A stretch of DNA of 64,000 nucleotides, taken from the NCBI GenBank assembly GCA_963971575.1, contig OZ020612.1, positions 69,003,869 to 69,067,868 on the forward strand. The letters run 5' to 3'. Position numbers and translations under genes: made by a program. Numbering within the stretch: the stretch's first letter is position 1; each line of letters begins with the position of its first letter. Below are positions 21,670-33,212 of the stretch, piece by piece. Origin of the DNA: Liopterus haemorrhoidalis. Its lineage: Eukaryota; Arthropoda; Insecta; Coleoptera; Dytiscidae. Below the pieces are notes generated by a model. The model had not been told where the DNA came from. It ran no database searches and saw only the letters and a list, made by a program, of their open reading frames with translations.

Positions 21670-22139
21670 ATCAATGGTAAATAGAAAAGGTGCAAAAATG
21701 TAAACATCGGAACAATGTATTCAAAAACGAGTAACACACAAAAAAAAACAGTGGCGAAAGGAGACCTCCAATAGACTTGCCCTCCCATAAAAAAAATAAT
21801 ATATATTTTTTTTAAATAAATATTAAAAAAAAAAAAAAAAATCAAAAATAAAATTAAAAAAAAAGATTTAGGTAAAACTTACAAAAATACATCAAATTGT
21901 GTTTTATACAAATTTTTGTTCAAGGTTTGGTTAACTAGAATTTTTAAAATTTTTAAAGTTTTATTACTTCCGGTTTCAGATCTTCATAAAAAACAATAGG
22001 CTTCTTCCCAATTAATAGGAGAATTTTTTTAGTACCAGAATGAACTCTCTAAGTTGAATCGTTCTTGAGTTATTGTGTATACACACACACACACGGACAC
22101 ACAATGTAAAATATGCTCTCGTCTATCTTTTCTGTTCAT
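21670..22139. other. No gene; simple sequence and (AC)n
   Basis: Contains poly-A/T runs at 21783-21870 and an AC microsatellite at about 22080-22096 preceded by GTTCTTGAGTTATTGTGT, a phrase often seen in decayed arthropod repeats. Confidence 0.35.
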
Positions 22140-22270
22140 AAAAAAATCAGCTGTGACCACCACAGGACCGACCGCCATCACAAAGTACTTGTATAAAATA
22201 CATTCTAGCAGCAGAGTAGAAATAACTTGGCCCAATATTTTCTAACAGAGATATTATTTAGCATGATCAT
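22140..22270 (+). repeat. Family C repeat, copy 3
   Basis: Nearly identical to 12281-12420 over about 130 bp (AAAAATCAGCTGTGACCAC through CTAACAGAGATATTATTTA). Confidence 0.78.
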
Positions 22271-22479
22271 CATTAATGAATTATTTACAAACTCAGTTAT
22301 TTCATTGCGTGTACAGTGTAGGATCTTCTTAAATATAAGTGATTATAAGCAACTAGGCCGATATTTTGACTCCAAGATACATGATTTATTGTTACACGCA
22401 CTGATTATTAAATTAATTTATATTTACTTAATTATTATTAAAAGCAAAAAAATAAATTATATAATTACAATATTTCAAT

Positions 22480-23305
22480 AAACAAACAAAAAAAATTTAA
22501 ATCTTTTGTGAATAAAATATATTCATAGTCCCCATCAATTAATGGGGTGGCACTATTAGTCCCAGATGTAAATATTTCAATTCCCAAATAGTGGTGTGGT
22601 TGCCTGCTGAGCTGTCAGGGTTGATTTACGCGGTTCCTGCGGAACCAGTGACATCTATCGCCCCAGGAGGGGACCAGTCTGTCACCAGACACACTTCACA
22701 ACACGCCACAGCCAAAACAGTTTTGACTACACTACCAAAATAAGTCATTAAGCATCTTTAGGAAAATCTTAAGTGTGTTTTAGTGAATACATGTTAAGTA
22801 TAATACTTAAATTTTTAATACTTAAGAATTTGAGAAGCAAATTTGACAGATTTAGTTACTATAAATTAAGTAATGTAAGGGGTAAACAATAAAAAAATTA
22901 CAAAATTACAAAACAAGTGAATGTGTTGAACATTGGGTTGTCAGTCGATTTTTATCGGCAATTAGATTTCTTTTTACAATAATATCTAATGATATATATA
23001 TATGAGTTCACGTCATCTTTCTCTATAGATCTCTAAAAAATATTCACGTCTTGTATTGATAAAAATCCAAACGACACGTAGTTAGTAAATGTCGTATAAA
23101 ATATACATTGATGAATGCTACTCATGAATAAAATATACATTAACAAGGAAAACAAAATATTATAAATATAACCTAGATACAGTTTCGTGTACGTATCAGC
23201 GAATAACATCAAAGGATATTGGGAATCAATGCGTCAGTAACCGTCAAAATAAAAACAAGCTGCTAATATTAGTCCAGTCATTTTATGTTTTCTCCTATAA
23301 AGCTT
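22480..23305. other. No gene recognised
   Basis: AT-rich, with a GC-richer patch at about 22595-22715 that has no recognisable motif. A small hairpin CCCCATCAATTAATGGGG lies near 22531. Confidence 0.35.
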
Positions 23306-23309
23306 ATCC

Positions 23310-24000
23310 AAACTTCCAGCGGATATCTCAGTAACATTCAATAATTTTACATTAGAACCTAATATTGAAACAAAACTTCTTGGTGTAGTTATTGATGACT
23401 CCCTAAGCTGGACATTGCAAGTGGATGCCGTATGCAAGAAACTACAGAAAGCCTATTATTGTATAAAAGTGCTTAAGCAATTCCTTCAGCTAAATAGCCT
23501 CAAGCAGGTATATTATGCGATGGTCTACTCAAATTTGGCCTACAATGTCTATGTCTAGGGTTATTCAATTGAGAGCAAAAGGGTATTCATTTTGCAGAAG
23601 CGAATACTCCGTTTAATTTTTAACCTAAATAGTCGTGATTCTTGTAGAGACTGGTTTAATAATAATAACATCCTAACATTTTTTTCAAAATTTATCCTAA
23701 AAGCGGTTTCCTTTGTAAAAGAAAATCCTTGGATGTTCAATTTAAGCAAAGATTTGCATAACTACCACACCAGACATGCCAATGATATAAGAGTTCAATA
23801 TTTTAAGCTCTCAAAAAGTAGAAGAAGTCCATTTTATATGTCTTGTGTCCTATATAACAAACTGCCGCAAGAATTGAAGGATATACCATCAATCCATATC
23901 TTTAAAAATAAAGTAAAATCCTTGCTATTACAGAAAGCGTTTTACTCTGTTCAGGATTTTCTATCTGACACATTACATTTGGACTATTGCTCCCGGTGAA
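23310..24000 (+). pseudogene. Non-LTR retrotransposon ORF2, C-terminal third
   Basis: One frame from about 23310 to the stop at 23998 carries the post-catalytic part of a Jockey/CR1-type ORF2: KLLGVVIDDSLSWTLQVD (the region after the YADD motif), YYAMVYSNLAYNV, then VFILQKRILRLIFNLNSRDS, NYHTRHANDIRVQYF, MSCVLYNKLPQELKDI and FKNKVKSLLLQKAFYSVQDF. These follow the usual order in arthropod LINEs. The reverse transcriptase palm and endonuclease are missing, typical of 5' truncation. An in-frame TAG near 23556 stands where the family has a tryptophan (a TGG to TAG change), so this copy is dead but otherwise little decayed. Confidence 0.85.
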
Positions 24001-24052
24001 AAAATTGTCAAAAATTATTAGTTTTCAATAAGATCTCTTAAGCCCGGTTGTA

Positions 24053-24172
24053 TAAAAGTCTTAAAACTAGATGCAAGCTAAAATTCGATGTAAAACACAA
24101 AATTGCCTAGCAACGCAAGCGATTTAATAAGTTTTTAATAAGTTTTAGCTTACATCTAGTTTTAAGACTTAC
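24053..24172. repeat. Short inverted-repeat element
   Basis: Arms GTCTTAAAACTAGATGCAAG and, inverted, CTTACATCTAGTTTTAAGAC, about 30 bp each, separated by about 60 bp. MITE-like hairpin of unknown class. Confidence 0.6.
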
Positions 24173-24174
24173 AA

Positions 24175-25295
24175 GTTTTACACTTTACAAGATCCGTAAA
24201 GGTATCAATTGAAAGAGAATTTTTATCCACTAACTAAAATTATAATTGCAATACCATTACAATTGTAGTAAAAGTATTTGTGTGTACTGCCGTAAAGCTA
24301 TTTTAATATTTTTGTTTGTTACGTTTTTGGGATTGAAGTGGTCCACATGTGAAGGGTCGTGAAATAAAACTCGTCAAATCAGTTTGACTCTAATTTATTA
24401 TTATTATTTAAAAAGCATTTGAAGATGAAATAACTAAAGTTTCATGTCTTGGCGAGCCGAAAATATGCCCTTTTACCGCGAAAGCTAAACAACAACTGAA
24501 CTTTATAATTTTGAAACGAATCATATAAAGAATTGAGTCGCATAAACAGTAAGTCGTACTTGCTGACTATGCGTCTATTAAAAAGGAAAAAATACATCAA
24601 ATTACACCCGGATGTCACGTACAGCATATTATCGACTTGCCAAATATACATTAAATTATAAAAAATACAATAAATATGTACATAAAAAATAGTAATCGTG
24701 CATAGAAGCAAACAGCCGTTTCTGTTGAAGCATGGACAAAAGACCAACAAAACAAGAACGTAAAACCATCCCTATTGAACATCAAATGCTTATTTACTTC
24801 CAAGTTCTCGAATTCAAAGCCCCTAATCGTTAATATTGTTTATACAATCCATTAATGAAAATAGGTTTTTGTGAAAATCGATCGCTGGATGACTAGGTAT
24901 ATTAGTGTACTAATTACAGCAGATAATTAAGGCCGTCTTTGTTAATGAAAACAACCCTTTACTGAGTATGATTGATGATGCGCGAGAAGCGAGGTTCGCT
25001 GTGCGGCGGGGGGGGGGATTGTGATGGGATGTCTTTCTTAGATTTAATTCTGGATAAACACCAGTTTTTTGAGTTTAATTTAATTAATAAAGACACCTGG
25101 ATACTCTTTGTTCATTAAGAAACAGAAATAAATCGACAAAAATATTATTATGATGTTAAATCAATCTTTTTTAAACATGATGACAGTTAAAAGAAAGTAG
25201 ATGCAGGAGCATGACTTAACTATGTCGTTAAATAATGAACATAAAAGTTAATTAATATTTTTGCGCACAGCTTTTATGGGTATTAGCACTGATCT
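24175..25295. other. No gene; G10 homopolymer near 25008-25018
   Basis: Low-complexity AT-rich sequence. A 102-codon minus-strand frame at 24442-24750 shows no recognisable domain and is probably chance. Confidence 0.35.
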
Positions 25296-25299
25296 CAGG

Positions 25300-25400
25300 A
25301 CATTTGTAAAGCGCAATTGTGGTGCAATAGCGTAGTTGTCACTTGTTAGTGTAGGATTGTGAGATCGAATTCAAGTATGGACAAAAATATTTTTCTGAGG
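25300..25400 (+). mobile_element. Possible tRNA-derived SINE head
   Basis: TAGCGTAGTTGTCA followed about 35 bases later by GAGATCGAATTC resembles weakened A and B boxes. The match is partial, no tail or duplication was found, and it may be chance. Confidence 0.3.
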
Positions 25401-25934
25401 GTCTGGGCCCCTCCCAGGACTAGTAGATTACACGGCGCTGCTCGGAGAGTTGAGGATAAAATTTGTTAACCACAACAGTAGTTAATTTTTAAATTACTTC
25501 ATTGTAAACAATATTGGCAGTTTTTATTATTATTATTTTTTTTTTCGTATAAATAAAAAAAAATTTAAGATGGCCTAGTCTTGATATGGGCCGTTATTGT
25601 TCAAGTGAAAATACATCACTTTCCAAATATGCTCCAACGAATTATATGAAGGGGAGCGTTGATCCTTTTTCCCCCTGACACATCGATTAAAACATTCGCC
25701 CAGTCAAATGACAAAACTGTTTTAAACAACTAATTACTCGATTCAGATAAGATAAAGTGGAAATCTGACTTCGGTATAACCTTCACACGAGTCTGTTCGT
25801 TCGGTACAAATTGTGGCCAAGCGGCTGATTTAGAGAACTGAACATAAGTAAGAGAAATATTGAGACTTCAAAAATATATCCCGCGAAAAATATAAATAAA
25901 TATGTATTTATCGAAGAAAAAATCAAGTGAAAGT

Positions 25935-26320
25935 TTTTGATACATGGATTAACAATTACATTTTTTTATCAACAAATAATGGAATTATTATTTGATATAA
26001 ACATCAATATCCAACAGCAGGGGTGTCGAACTGATTTGGGTCGCAGTCTATTTTACATACAAAATGATAAGCAGTGACGGAACTTTAAATATCCCGAAGG
26101 GTTTCTTGAGATTTTTTTATAAACATAAAAGGGGAAGAGAGTATATTTTACATTTTTAAATATATTTTTCCCCTAAATAAGCTAAAGTGATTTTGATTAC
26201 CGCTTCAGGGGCCATAAAAAATGAGGTTGAGAGCCGTATGCGGCCTGCGTAGCCTTGAAATTTGATTCGGACCTCCCCAAGACAAAATCCTGGCTGCGCC
26301 CCTGACTGGATATCATTTTA
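25935..26320. mobile_element. Mosaic of hAT-like fragments
   Basis: The left part repeats 18228-18500 (TGGATTAACAATT..., AACATCAATATCCAACAGCA, then CAGGGGTGTCGAACTGATTT). Near 26225-26250 GAGGTTGAGAGCCGTATGCG looks like the other end of such an element. At 26270-26306 the minus strand reads CAGGGGCGCAGCCAGGATTT, the terminus of another common MITE type. None is complete. Confidence 0.45.
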
Positions 26321-27227
26321 AATACATATATACCCACTGTTTGGGAAATTATATTTATGTTCATAATATTATCAATAATCATTATATTAATTTATACTGA
26401 TGATTATAATTTATATAAATTACCTATATTGATGCTGCCATCTGTGTGGCCAGAAGAGAAATTACTTTCTCCAATTTTGCATTTAACATATTTATATGTT
26501 CAGTTAGTGTTACCATTTTTTTGAAAATGTGATTTACACCACTTTGGCATTCATCCCTCTACGTATGAAAAGCCCTAATACTTCAGTTCGAAAATGGTTC
26601 AAATTTATGTAACAGAAAAATGAATACATGATTTTAAGATTTAAACATAGCTTTCCATAATAATCCGTATAACTTAATTCAGATTAACTCCCCGTATTAT
26701 TCGTAGTGACATGTATTTTATATAGCGGTGGGCGTGCCCAGAATGTAGGCGTGTTCGCAGGGGTGAGTTATCCCTCTGCTTTCAGGATTATACACTGTCA
26801 TATCAACTCTATGTAGAAGTTAATCGTCATAGCAAATGACGCGGTGCCAAATCGTCTGTAAAAAATAAGCTAATATTTTATCTAGTCATGTGTGAATATT
26901 AAAAGTAGGGTTGTTTTTTTACCTATAAAATAATTAATAACAGCTGGAAAATAATGATTCTGATTTTAATATAACACGTGCGTAGCCGCAATAAATTAAT
27001 TTATATATCTCATGAGATAGCCCCAGCTAAATAAGGCGGGTGTTCAGCCGAGTACTGATTGTTTTTGATATTGTAAGAAATTGCGTAGGTAAATTTACGT
27101 TCCGCGCATCCCGATGACAACGCTTTAAGTCACCAAGACCGTTTTCCACTCGTTAATTTTTTTTTTTTGATCATTTCTGCAGGCTTCAGCTGTAAGAAGA
27201 CTTAAAGGGAACTATGCTCATGAAGTA
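26321..27227. other. No gene recognised
   Basis: AT-rich; no feature that I can support. Confidence 0.35.
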
Positions 27228-28154
27228 CTACACCTTTTCCAGTTGTATTTCAGAAAAGATCAATTGTAATTCAGATTAGTCAATTTGATTTCAGAAAATA
27301 TCAAATGTATTTCAGATTAGTCAGTATAATTTCAGAAAGCGTCAATTGTATTTCAGATTAGTCAATTGAAATTCAGAAAATGTCAGATTTATTTCAGAAA
27401 TTGTCAGATGTATTTCAGAAATAGTCAATTGTATTTCAGAAAGATACTGATTTATATTACACAGTTCTTATTATCAAGTAGTCTGTGACAAAGGTAGCAA
27501 TATGACAATATGGCAATATGTTGTTATAACAAAAAACTGCAACAATCGAACAGCGCTGGTGGGTTGCGTCCCACTGTTTGAGAAATACAATAAAGGGGCA
27601 AAAGTGACAAAATATTTTATTGTCACCGACAATATACATGTGTGCAAAAATTCAAGAAAATTTTTTCGGTAAAAGTGAATAAAAAATTGCTTACAAGATT
27701 TGATCCAGACACAGACAAACACGAAACCAAGCTAAATAAAACCGTGTTTATGTTCATTTTAAGAAATCTCTAAATTCTATGTATAATAGGTATAATATTT
27801 TACTACCCTACCTACCCTAAATTTTACCCCAAATACTCATAAAATTTCTACATAAACTCATAATTATAAAATTTCTTAAATAGCTTCCTGTAATTTTGCA
27901 AAAAAAAAAAATGCAATTTTAATGTATAGCACAGAAACAGATTCTAAAATACAATTAACCATTTCTGAATTTCAATTGACATTTTCTGAATTACAATTGA
28001 CTAATCTAAAATACAATTGACGCTTTCTGAAATTAAACTGACTAATCTGAATTACATTTGATATTTTCTGAAATCAAATTGACTAATCTGAATTACAATT
28101 GATCTTTTTTAAATAAACTTCTTCTTTTCTGAAATGCAACTGGAAAAGGTGTAG
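27228..28154. mobile_element. Second foldback element with subrepeat TIRs
   Basis: Left arm (27228 to about 27445) and inverted right arm (about 27950-28154) begin with CTACACCTTTTCCAGTTG and are filled with tandem phrases such as TTTCAGATTAGTCAATTG and TTTCAGAAAATGTCA, about 27 bp apart. The arms keep the same subrepeat order, apart from a short extra stretch in the right arm. The centre (27450-27945) includes GGGTTGCGTCCCACTGTTTG, a hAT-end-like phrase, and no credible transposase. Architecture matches the element at 3202-4502, but the sequences are unrelated. Confidence 0.8.
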
Positions 28155-28590
28155 CGCTTTTTTTTCTCTCTACTGCCTTTTTCTGTCAAATACTGTGGTT
28201 TTCTCACCGTCCTGGTCTTTTCATATTTGCAGGTATATCTTGATTCTCTTATTTTTGTATCTCGCTCCGTTTGTTGTATGTCGATTATTCGTTCTGTTAC
28301 TTCGTGCCCCAATTCTTCTCCATTCATTCTTTGTAGTGTTACCGCTGTTGTTGAGTAGCCACAATATTCGTACATTTCCTTCCTTTCCTTTTTCTATCTT
28401 GATAGTGGCTTTTCTTGTTGATTCCGTTTTTCCATTTCCCTCCAGCATTCATAAAGAATTTCTTTTTCCGGGTGTTTAATTATATTTTCTTCATATTTTA
28501 TGGCTTTTTTGACTGTCTCTATTTTTATTCTCTTCATTTTCGTCTCTTCCAGTATAATGTATGTTGGTTATTGTTATTGAAAATTTTGAT
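28155..28590 (-). pseudogene. Probable LINE ORF2 C-terminal fragment
   Basis: Read on the minus strand, two frames overlap in a charged, arginine-rich segment: ECWREMEKRNQQEK, then NGEELGHEVTERIIDIQQ, RDTKIRESRYTCKYEKT and PQYLTEKGSR. This resembles the region ahead of the final zinc motif in some insect (ant-like) non-LTR elements (RYN..YK......PEYL). The zinc motif itself is not seen and frames shift at least twice. Identification is tentative. Confidence 0.4.
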
Positions 28591-28599
28591 GATTAAATA

Positions 28600-30590
28600 A
28601 TTTTTCTATTGTCAGTAAAAATGGAAGAAAGAAATGAAGAAACGAATGGGATATTGGTTTGAAAACAGTAATAGTAATTTTGACAAAGTTAAAAAAAAAT
28701 ACTGTAAACGGGGATATGTCTAACTTATTGTCCTCAACTAACTCAAGAAAATATACAAGGAATTTCTCGTGAAAATTTTAGTTTAAAACAGATCTATTTC
28801 AGTTTGGAAGTAAGGAGGAAATGGCTCATAAATACATTAATAGTTTTGTCATTATCACAGCATTTACAAGTCGTGGACATTAGTGTGTCAACACATCGTT
28901 GTAGCGCTGCGGACACATGAGACTAATTCTGTAAACGTTTAGGGAGTCCAGATCATGCATACGTAACGACAGACCAGCATAAATTTATTACACACTAAAT
29001 TGGTTACTGAATTCTTTAACAAATTTTTTAAAAAAATTATATTATGTAAAATTCCCTTAACGGAAATAATTTCGCATCTGTGGATGATATCAAAATTCAC
29101 CTCTACAAATTTTTCTAAAGCAAAGACGGAACCTTTTGGAGAGATGGCATTATGAAATTGCCTGAGCGTTTGTCCAAAGTGATAGAAAATATTGGACAAT
29201 ACATTTGAAGAGTAAAAGGGCCACTGTCATCTTTTATTTTTTATTTTTTTAATTAAGAGAAAGGTTGGGAATTTTTTTTACAAGAAAATACTCAAAGATA
29301 AATAGAAATACTCAAAATACCTCTCAGTGTCTCGGGTTAGTTATCTACTATCAGTTAATAGTTAACAGGTAATGGGTAGATAACGGGTAATTAATATCAG
29401 AACCGGGTACAATTTAACGGGCCGGGTAACGGGTACCAAGGTACCTATCACCCATTATCCAATGCCTAGATGACAAAGAACAAATAAGATTCTGATCTTA
29501 AATCCAATTATAGTAAAAATAAACTTCAAAATTACAAAAAATAATAAAATTCTTTGGCAAATGATTTCATTAAAATTCTTGCACCCACATAAATAATTTC
29601 AATTAACAAAATCTGGCAAAAAACTATGTTATATAAACAAAAAATCTCAATATTTCAACTCTCTAACTCTCAAATTTTCTTTTAAAAAATTATCAGTCTT
29701 TAAAACCATCATCAAACTATTAAAAACTTGCAAAAAATAAATAAATCCTTTAGAAAAAATAACAAATAATATGAGAAACAAGTAGCAACTAATAAAGTGT
29801 AGAAACATATGTGCCAAGAAACAGATGTGAGACACTGTCGAAAGCTATACGATCCTCTAAGGATCTAACAGAGCTTAGATTAACTTGAGTGTCGTCTAAT
29901 TTTACTCGGCAATTAGTTGTTTTCTGAATATAAATTTATTCAGCATTTAGTGAGAGGTAAATGGTTAGTTTTTCGTTTAGCCACAGGTTTATTAATAAAC
30001 GTTTGAAGTAATTAGACTGTTGATTAGTTTATGAAAGCACCTTTGATATTATTAAATAATTAGATTCTCTGACAGGTGTTAAAAAGATGTTACATTTTTG
30101 TTTTGCCTATTAAATGTCTATTCATAGCTTTAAGAACGGTTCCCTCAAAAATATATGAAAAGATAAGATCCGTATTGAGAGATGTTTCATTTTTATCTAA
30201 ATTTACATATTAATATATTAATGAACATATGTTTTATATTTGTTAATTGTAGTTGTCTCAACGTTTTAAAGATGCCGACTCGCATTAGCTCAGATATCAT
30301 ATACATTTCAGATAAGTAATAAATAGTGGTAGGACGTACTTAGGCTCTGGGCCAAATTTAATATGTCTTCATAGGCGTAGTTTTTAAATATAAAATGTGG
30401 CATCTTTTAAATTCATTTCTATCATTGATTTAATTAATCGGTCACATTAAAAATGTATCTCTGCATAGGTCCACTGAAATAGTAAAGCTTTTTACTTTGA
30501 TTTGTACACAATTCAGTACAGCTAATTTTGGACAATTTTATCACAATCATATTCATGATTTTAAGGAAGGCGATATACCACGTCGCTCAA
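28600..30590. other. Two kilobases without a recognisable gene
   Basis: AT-rich. Near 29370-29440 the phrase ACGGGTA recurs (GGTAATGGGTAGATAACGGG), a minor tandem feature. Frames at 28939-29199 and 29647-29835 show no known domain. Confidence 0.35.
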
Positions 30591-31497
30591 TAAGTCTGTC
30601 TGTCTGTCTGTTCGGTAAAAATTGTAGCCAAACGGCTGAATCTAGAGAGTTGAAATTTGGCATGCTTATACAACTCTTTGACCCGCACATAGGTATCAAA
30701 TGAAAGCCCTTGGTATGTGGATTAAAGATCAAATTTTTATTTTTGCAAAATAAATTATTTTGAAGCGATTTTTGCCAAAATTGTGCAAAAAAATTTTTGT
30801 CCCACACCTGGTAGCCCAGATGGTTTAAACTAAAAATCTGAAAAAATTCTAAATAATGTACATTGGTGTGAACCGGAATAGTACAACAGGAATTTTTGAT
30901 CAGATTATGTTTTTGGAAAAAAACGCATTTTTTGTGTTTTTTGGCTAATAATTTACACCAGTTATAGCTTTGTAACACGCTACACTAGAAGGTGTATGCT
31001 GGTCTAGTGGTTATGACGTTGGCTTTTCACCCAACTAACTCGATCCGAAAGGGATCGAACCCTGCAAGAAGAGACAATATTATTTTATGTTTTTTTTTTT
31101 TTGAATTTTTATTTATGTTTAAATTATTTTTTCAAAATTCTAGTTATAATAATATTTTGGCAAATGTTGCATTTAATTTTTAAAAGCGTAAATTTCATAA
31201 CCAGTGGAAATTGTTTAAATTATAATTTAATTGTTTCAATGTACACGAAAGCAGAGGGGCGGCGCTTATAACAACCAATGGAAGCCATAGGCGCAATTTT
31301 TAAAATTCTTAATGAACCTTGCTATATATATATAAAAAAAAAATACTGCACATATTTAGAAACAATAATGGTATTAGGCATTCGAATTAAAATTAACAAA
31401 AAAAATATTTTAATATAATTTTTGTTTTGGCATCCCAAATAATCATCATTTACTTACTAAATACCTGCAAAACCCTGAAATGTGTGAAAATTCACAC
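30591..31497 (-). mobile_element. Family B repeat, copy B2
   Basis: Starts in the (GTCT)n tract at about 30595 (the terminal GGGTTTTGTAGGTATGACC phrase is lost), then follows the family through GAGAGTTGAAATTTGGCATG, the tRNA-like module, the GAGACAATATTATTTT tract and ACTAAATACCTGCAAAACCC to the hairpin GTGTGAAAATTCACAC at 31481-31496. It stands tail-to-tail with B4 around a mariner fragment. Confidence 0.85.
30991..31068 (+). other. tRNA-Glu-like module of B2
   Basis: TGGTCTAGTGGTTATGAC (A-box and D-arm), GTTGGCTTTTCACCCAAC (anticodon arm close to tRNA-Glu UUC, with one extra T), and B-box GGGATCGAACCC. Best tRNA resemblance of the seven modules. Confidence 0.7.
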
Positions 31498-31498
31498 T

Positions 31499-31935
31499 TC
31501 ATATCAATTTTTTCTTGATTACTACTACACTCAATCGATCCAATAATGCCATGTAGTATTCGCTATTGATAGATTTACTCAAGATAGTCGATAAACAAAA
31601 TACCATGCGCGTCCCAAAATACGGATGCCATAACCTTGCCAGATGACTTTTGAATTTTTGGTCGCTTTGGACGACTTTCACCGACTGCTGTCCACTCAGC
31701 TGACGCTCTTTTTGATTCAGGTATGTAGTAGTGGATCCATGTTTCATCCATTGTCACATACCGGCGCAAGAAATCCTTTTTATCTCGCTTGAACAGATCT
31801 AAACAGCGCTCTGAATCGTTGACGCGTTGTTGTTTTTGGTCAGGTGTAAGCGAACGCGGTACCCATTTCGAAAGCAATTTACGCTTGCTCGGGTGAATCA
31901 ATTCTTTTGCATTCACTCGTTGCCGTTCGCTTTAT
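31499..31935 (-). pseudogene. mariner transposase, central catalytic fragment
   Basis: The minus-strand frames give KWVPRSLTPDQKQQRV, then CLDLFKRDKKDFLRRYVTMD, the first catalytic aspartate motif DETWIHYYIPESKRASAEWT and the second-aspartate region VMASVFWDAHGILFIDYL, followed after a frameshift by SINSEYYMALLDRL. The order is that of mariner (DD34D). The N-terminal DNA-binding half and the last third, with the third aspartate, are missing. It is a different subfamily from the remnant at 7030. It fills much of the 615-bp gap between the inverted family B copies B2 and B4, and its truncated end lies directly against B2. Confidence 0.88.
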
Positions 31936-32112
31936 GTAAAACCACCATTAAATGCACTGGCAAGTGTAGGCAAATCTAAACAAATCTAGGCGAGAATAGA
32001 CGAATGTTGCAAACCCTGCTGTGGCCCTATACTGTGTTCAAGAAAGATATTGTTTGTTTTGCACGAACTGCTAACAAAGTTTACAAATAAAACAAATGTG
32101 GATATAATAAAA

Positions 32113-33106
32113 AAATTGATGTGAAGTGTGAATTTTCACACATTTCAGGGTTTTGCAGGTATTTAGTAAGTGAATGATGATTATTTGGGATGCCAAAACA
32201 AATTTTATCTCAAAATATTTTTTTATGAATTTTAAATCGAATGCCTATTACCATTATTTAAGTTTTTAAAGATGTGCAGTATTTTTTTTTTTATATATCA
32301 AGGTTCATTAAGATTTTGAAAATGCGCCTATGGCTTCCATTGGTTGTTTTTAGTCATAGCTCCTCCCCTTTGATTTCGTGTACATTCAAATATATAATTA
32401 AATTATAATTTCAACAATTTCCACTGGTTATTAAATTTACGCTATTAAAAATTAAATGCAACAATTGCCAAATATAATTAAAATTTTGAAAAAATAATTT
32501 AAACAATATAAAAATGCAAAAAAAAAAATAAAAAATAATATTGTCTCCTCACGTAGGACTCGAACATGAGTCCGAATATGAATTCTTGGGCAGAACGCAA
32601 GTATCTTAGCCACAGCACCAAGAAACACGTTACTGTTTAGCGTATTATATAACTATAAGTTGTCAACATTATTAGCAAAAAAACACAAATAATGCTTTTT
32701 TTTCCAAAAACATAATCTGATCAAAAATTCCTGTTGAACTATTCCGGTTCACACCAATGTACATTACTTAGAATTTTTTCAGATTTTTAGTTTAAACCAT
32801 CTGGGCTACAGGGTGTGGGACAAAATTTTTTTTGCACAATATTGGCAAAAATCGCTTCAAAATAATTTATTTTGCAAAAATAAAAATTTGATCGTTAATC
32901 CACGTACCAAGGGCTTTCATTTGATACCCTACTCAGAATTAAAAAAAAATATTTTTTTTTTCGATGAGCACATATTTGTTTATATTTTTAGGGGGATATG
33001 TTTTTTAGATGTATTAGTATTTTTCCTATGTGCGGGTCAAAGAGTTGTATAAGCATGCCAAATTTCAACTCTCTAGGTTTAGCCGTTTGACTACAATTTT
33101 TACCGA

Positions 33107-33160
<54 letters not shown>

Positions 33161-33212
33161 GACAAAATGACGGTATAAGGGTTTTTTGGTCATACCTACA
33201 AAACCCTAAAAA
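32113..33212 (+). mobile_element. Family B repeat, copy B4 (near full length)
   Basis: Begins AAAAATTGATGTGAAGTGTG, with hairpin GTGTGAATTTTCACAC, then AGGGTTTTGCAGGTATTTAG, GCGCCTATGGCTTCCATTGG, the tRNA-like module, GTTTAAACCATCTGGGCTAC, TAGCCGTTTGACTACAATTT, a 14-unit (GACA)n tract at about 33108-33160 and the end CATACCTACAAAACCCTAAA. Inner-facing AGGGTTTTGCAGGTAT at one end and, inverted, AGGGTTTTGTAGGTAT at the other suggest inverted termini of about 16 bp. Confidence 0.88.
32548..32630 (-). other. tRNA-like module of B4
   Basis: On the minus strand TTGGTGCTGTGGCTAAGA (A-box with one mismatch), CTTGCGTTCTGCCCAAG, an enlarged variable region, and B-box TGTTCGAGTCC. It is unrelated outside the boxes to the tRNA-Glu-like modules, although flanking family B sequence is the same. 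Confidence 0.6.

Noticed and set aside
23234..23437. Minus-strand frames opposite the LINE remnant (also 23561-23749)
   Set aside because: They are antisense shadows of the plus-strand ORF2 fragment.
28195..28479. Plus-strand frame with hydrophobic stretches
   Set aside because: Antisense to a charged LINE-like segment; poly-pyrimidine DNA gives L/F-rich artefacts.
30553..30978. 141-codon frame (FGKNCSQTA.../IQLFDPHIG) seen again at 19077, 32813 and 14108
   Set aside because: The same non-coding family B backbone gives similar peptides in several copies, with stops and frameshifts at differing places and no known domain; it follows repeat homology, not coding constraint.
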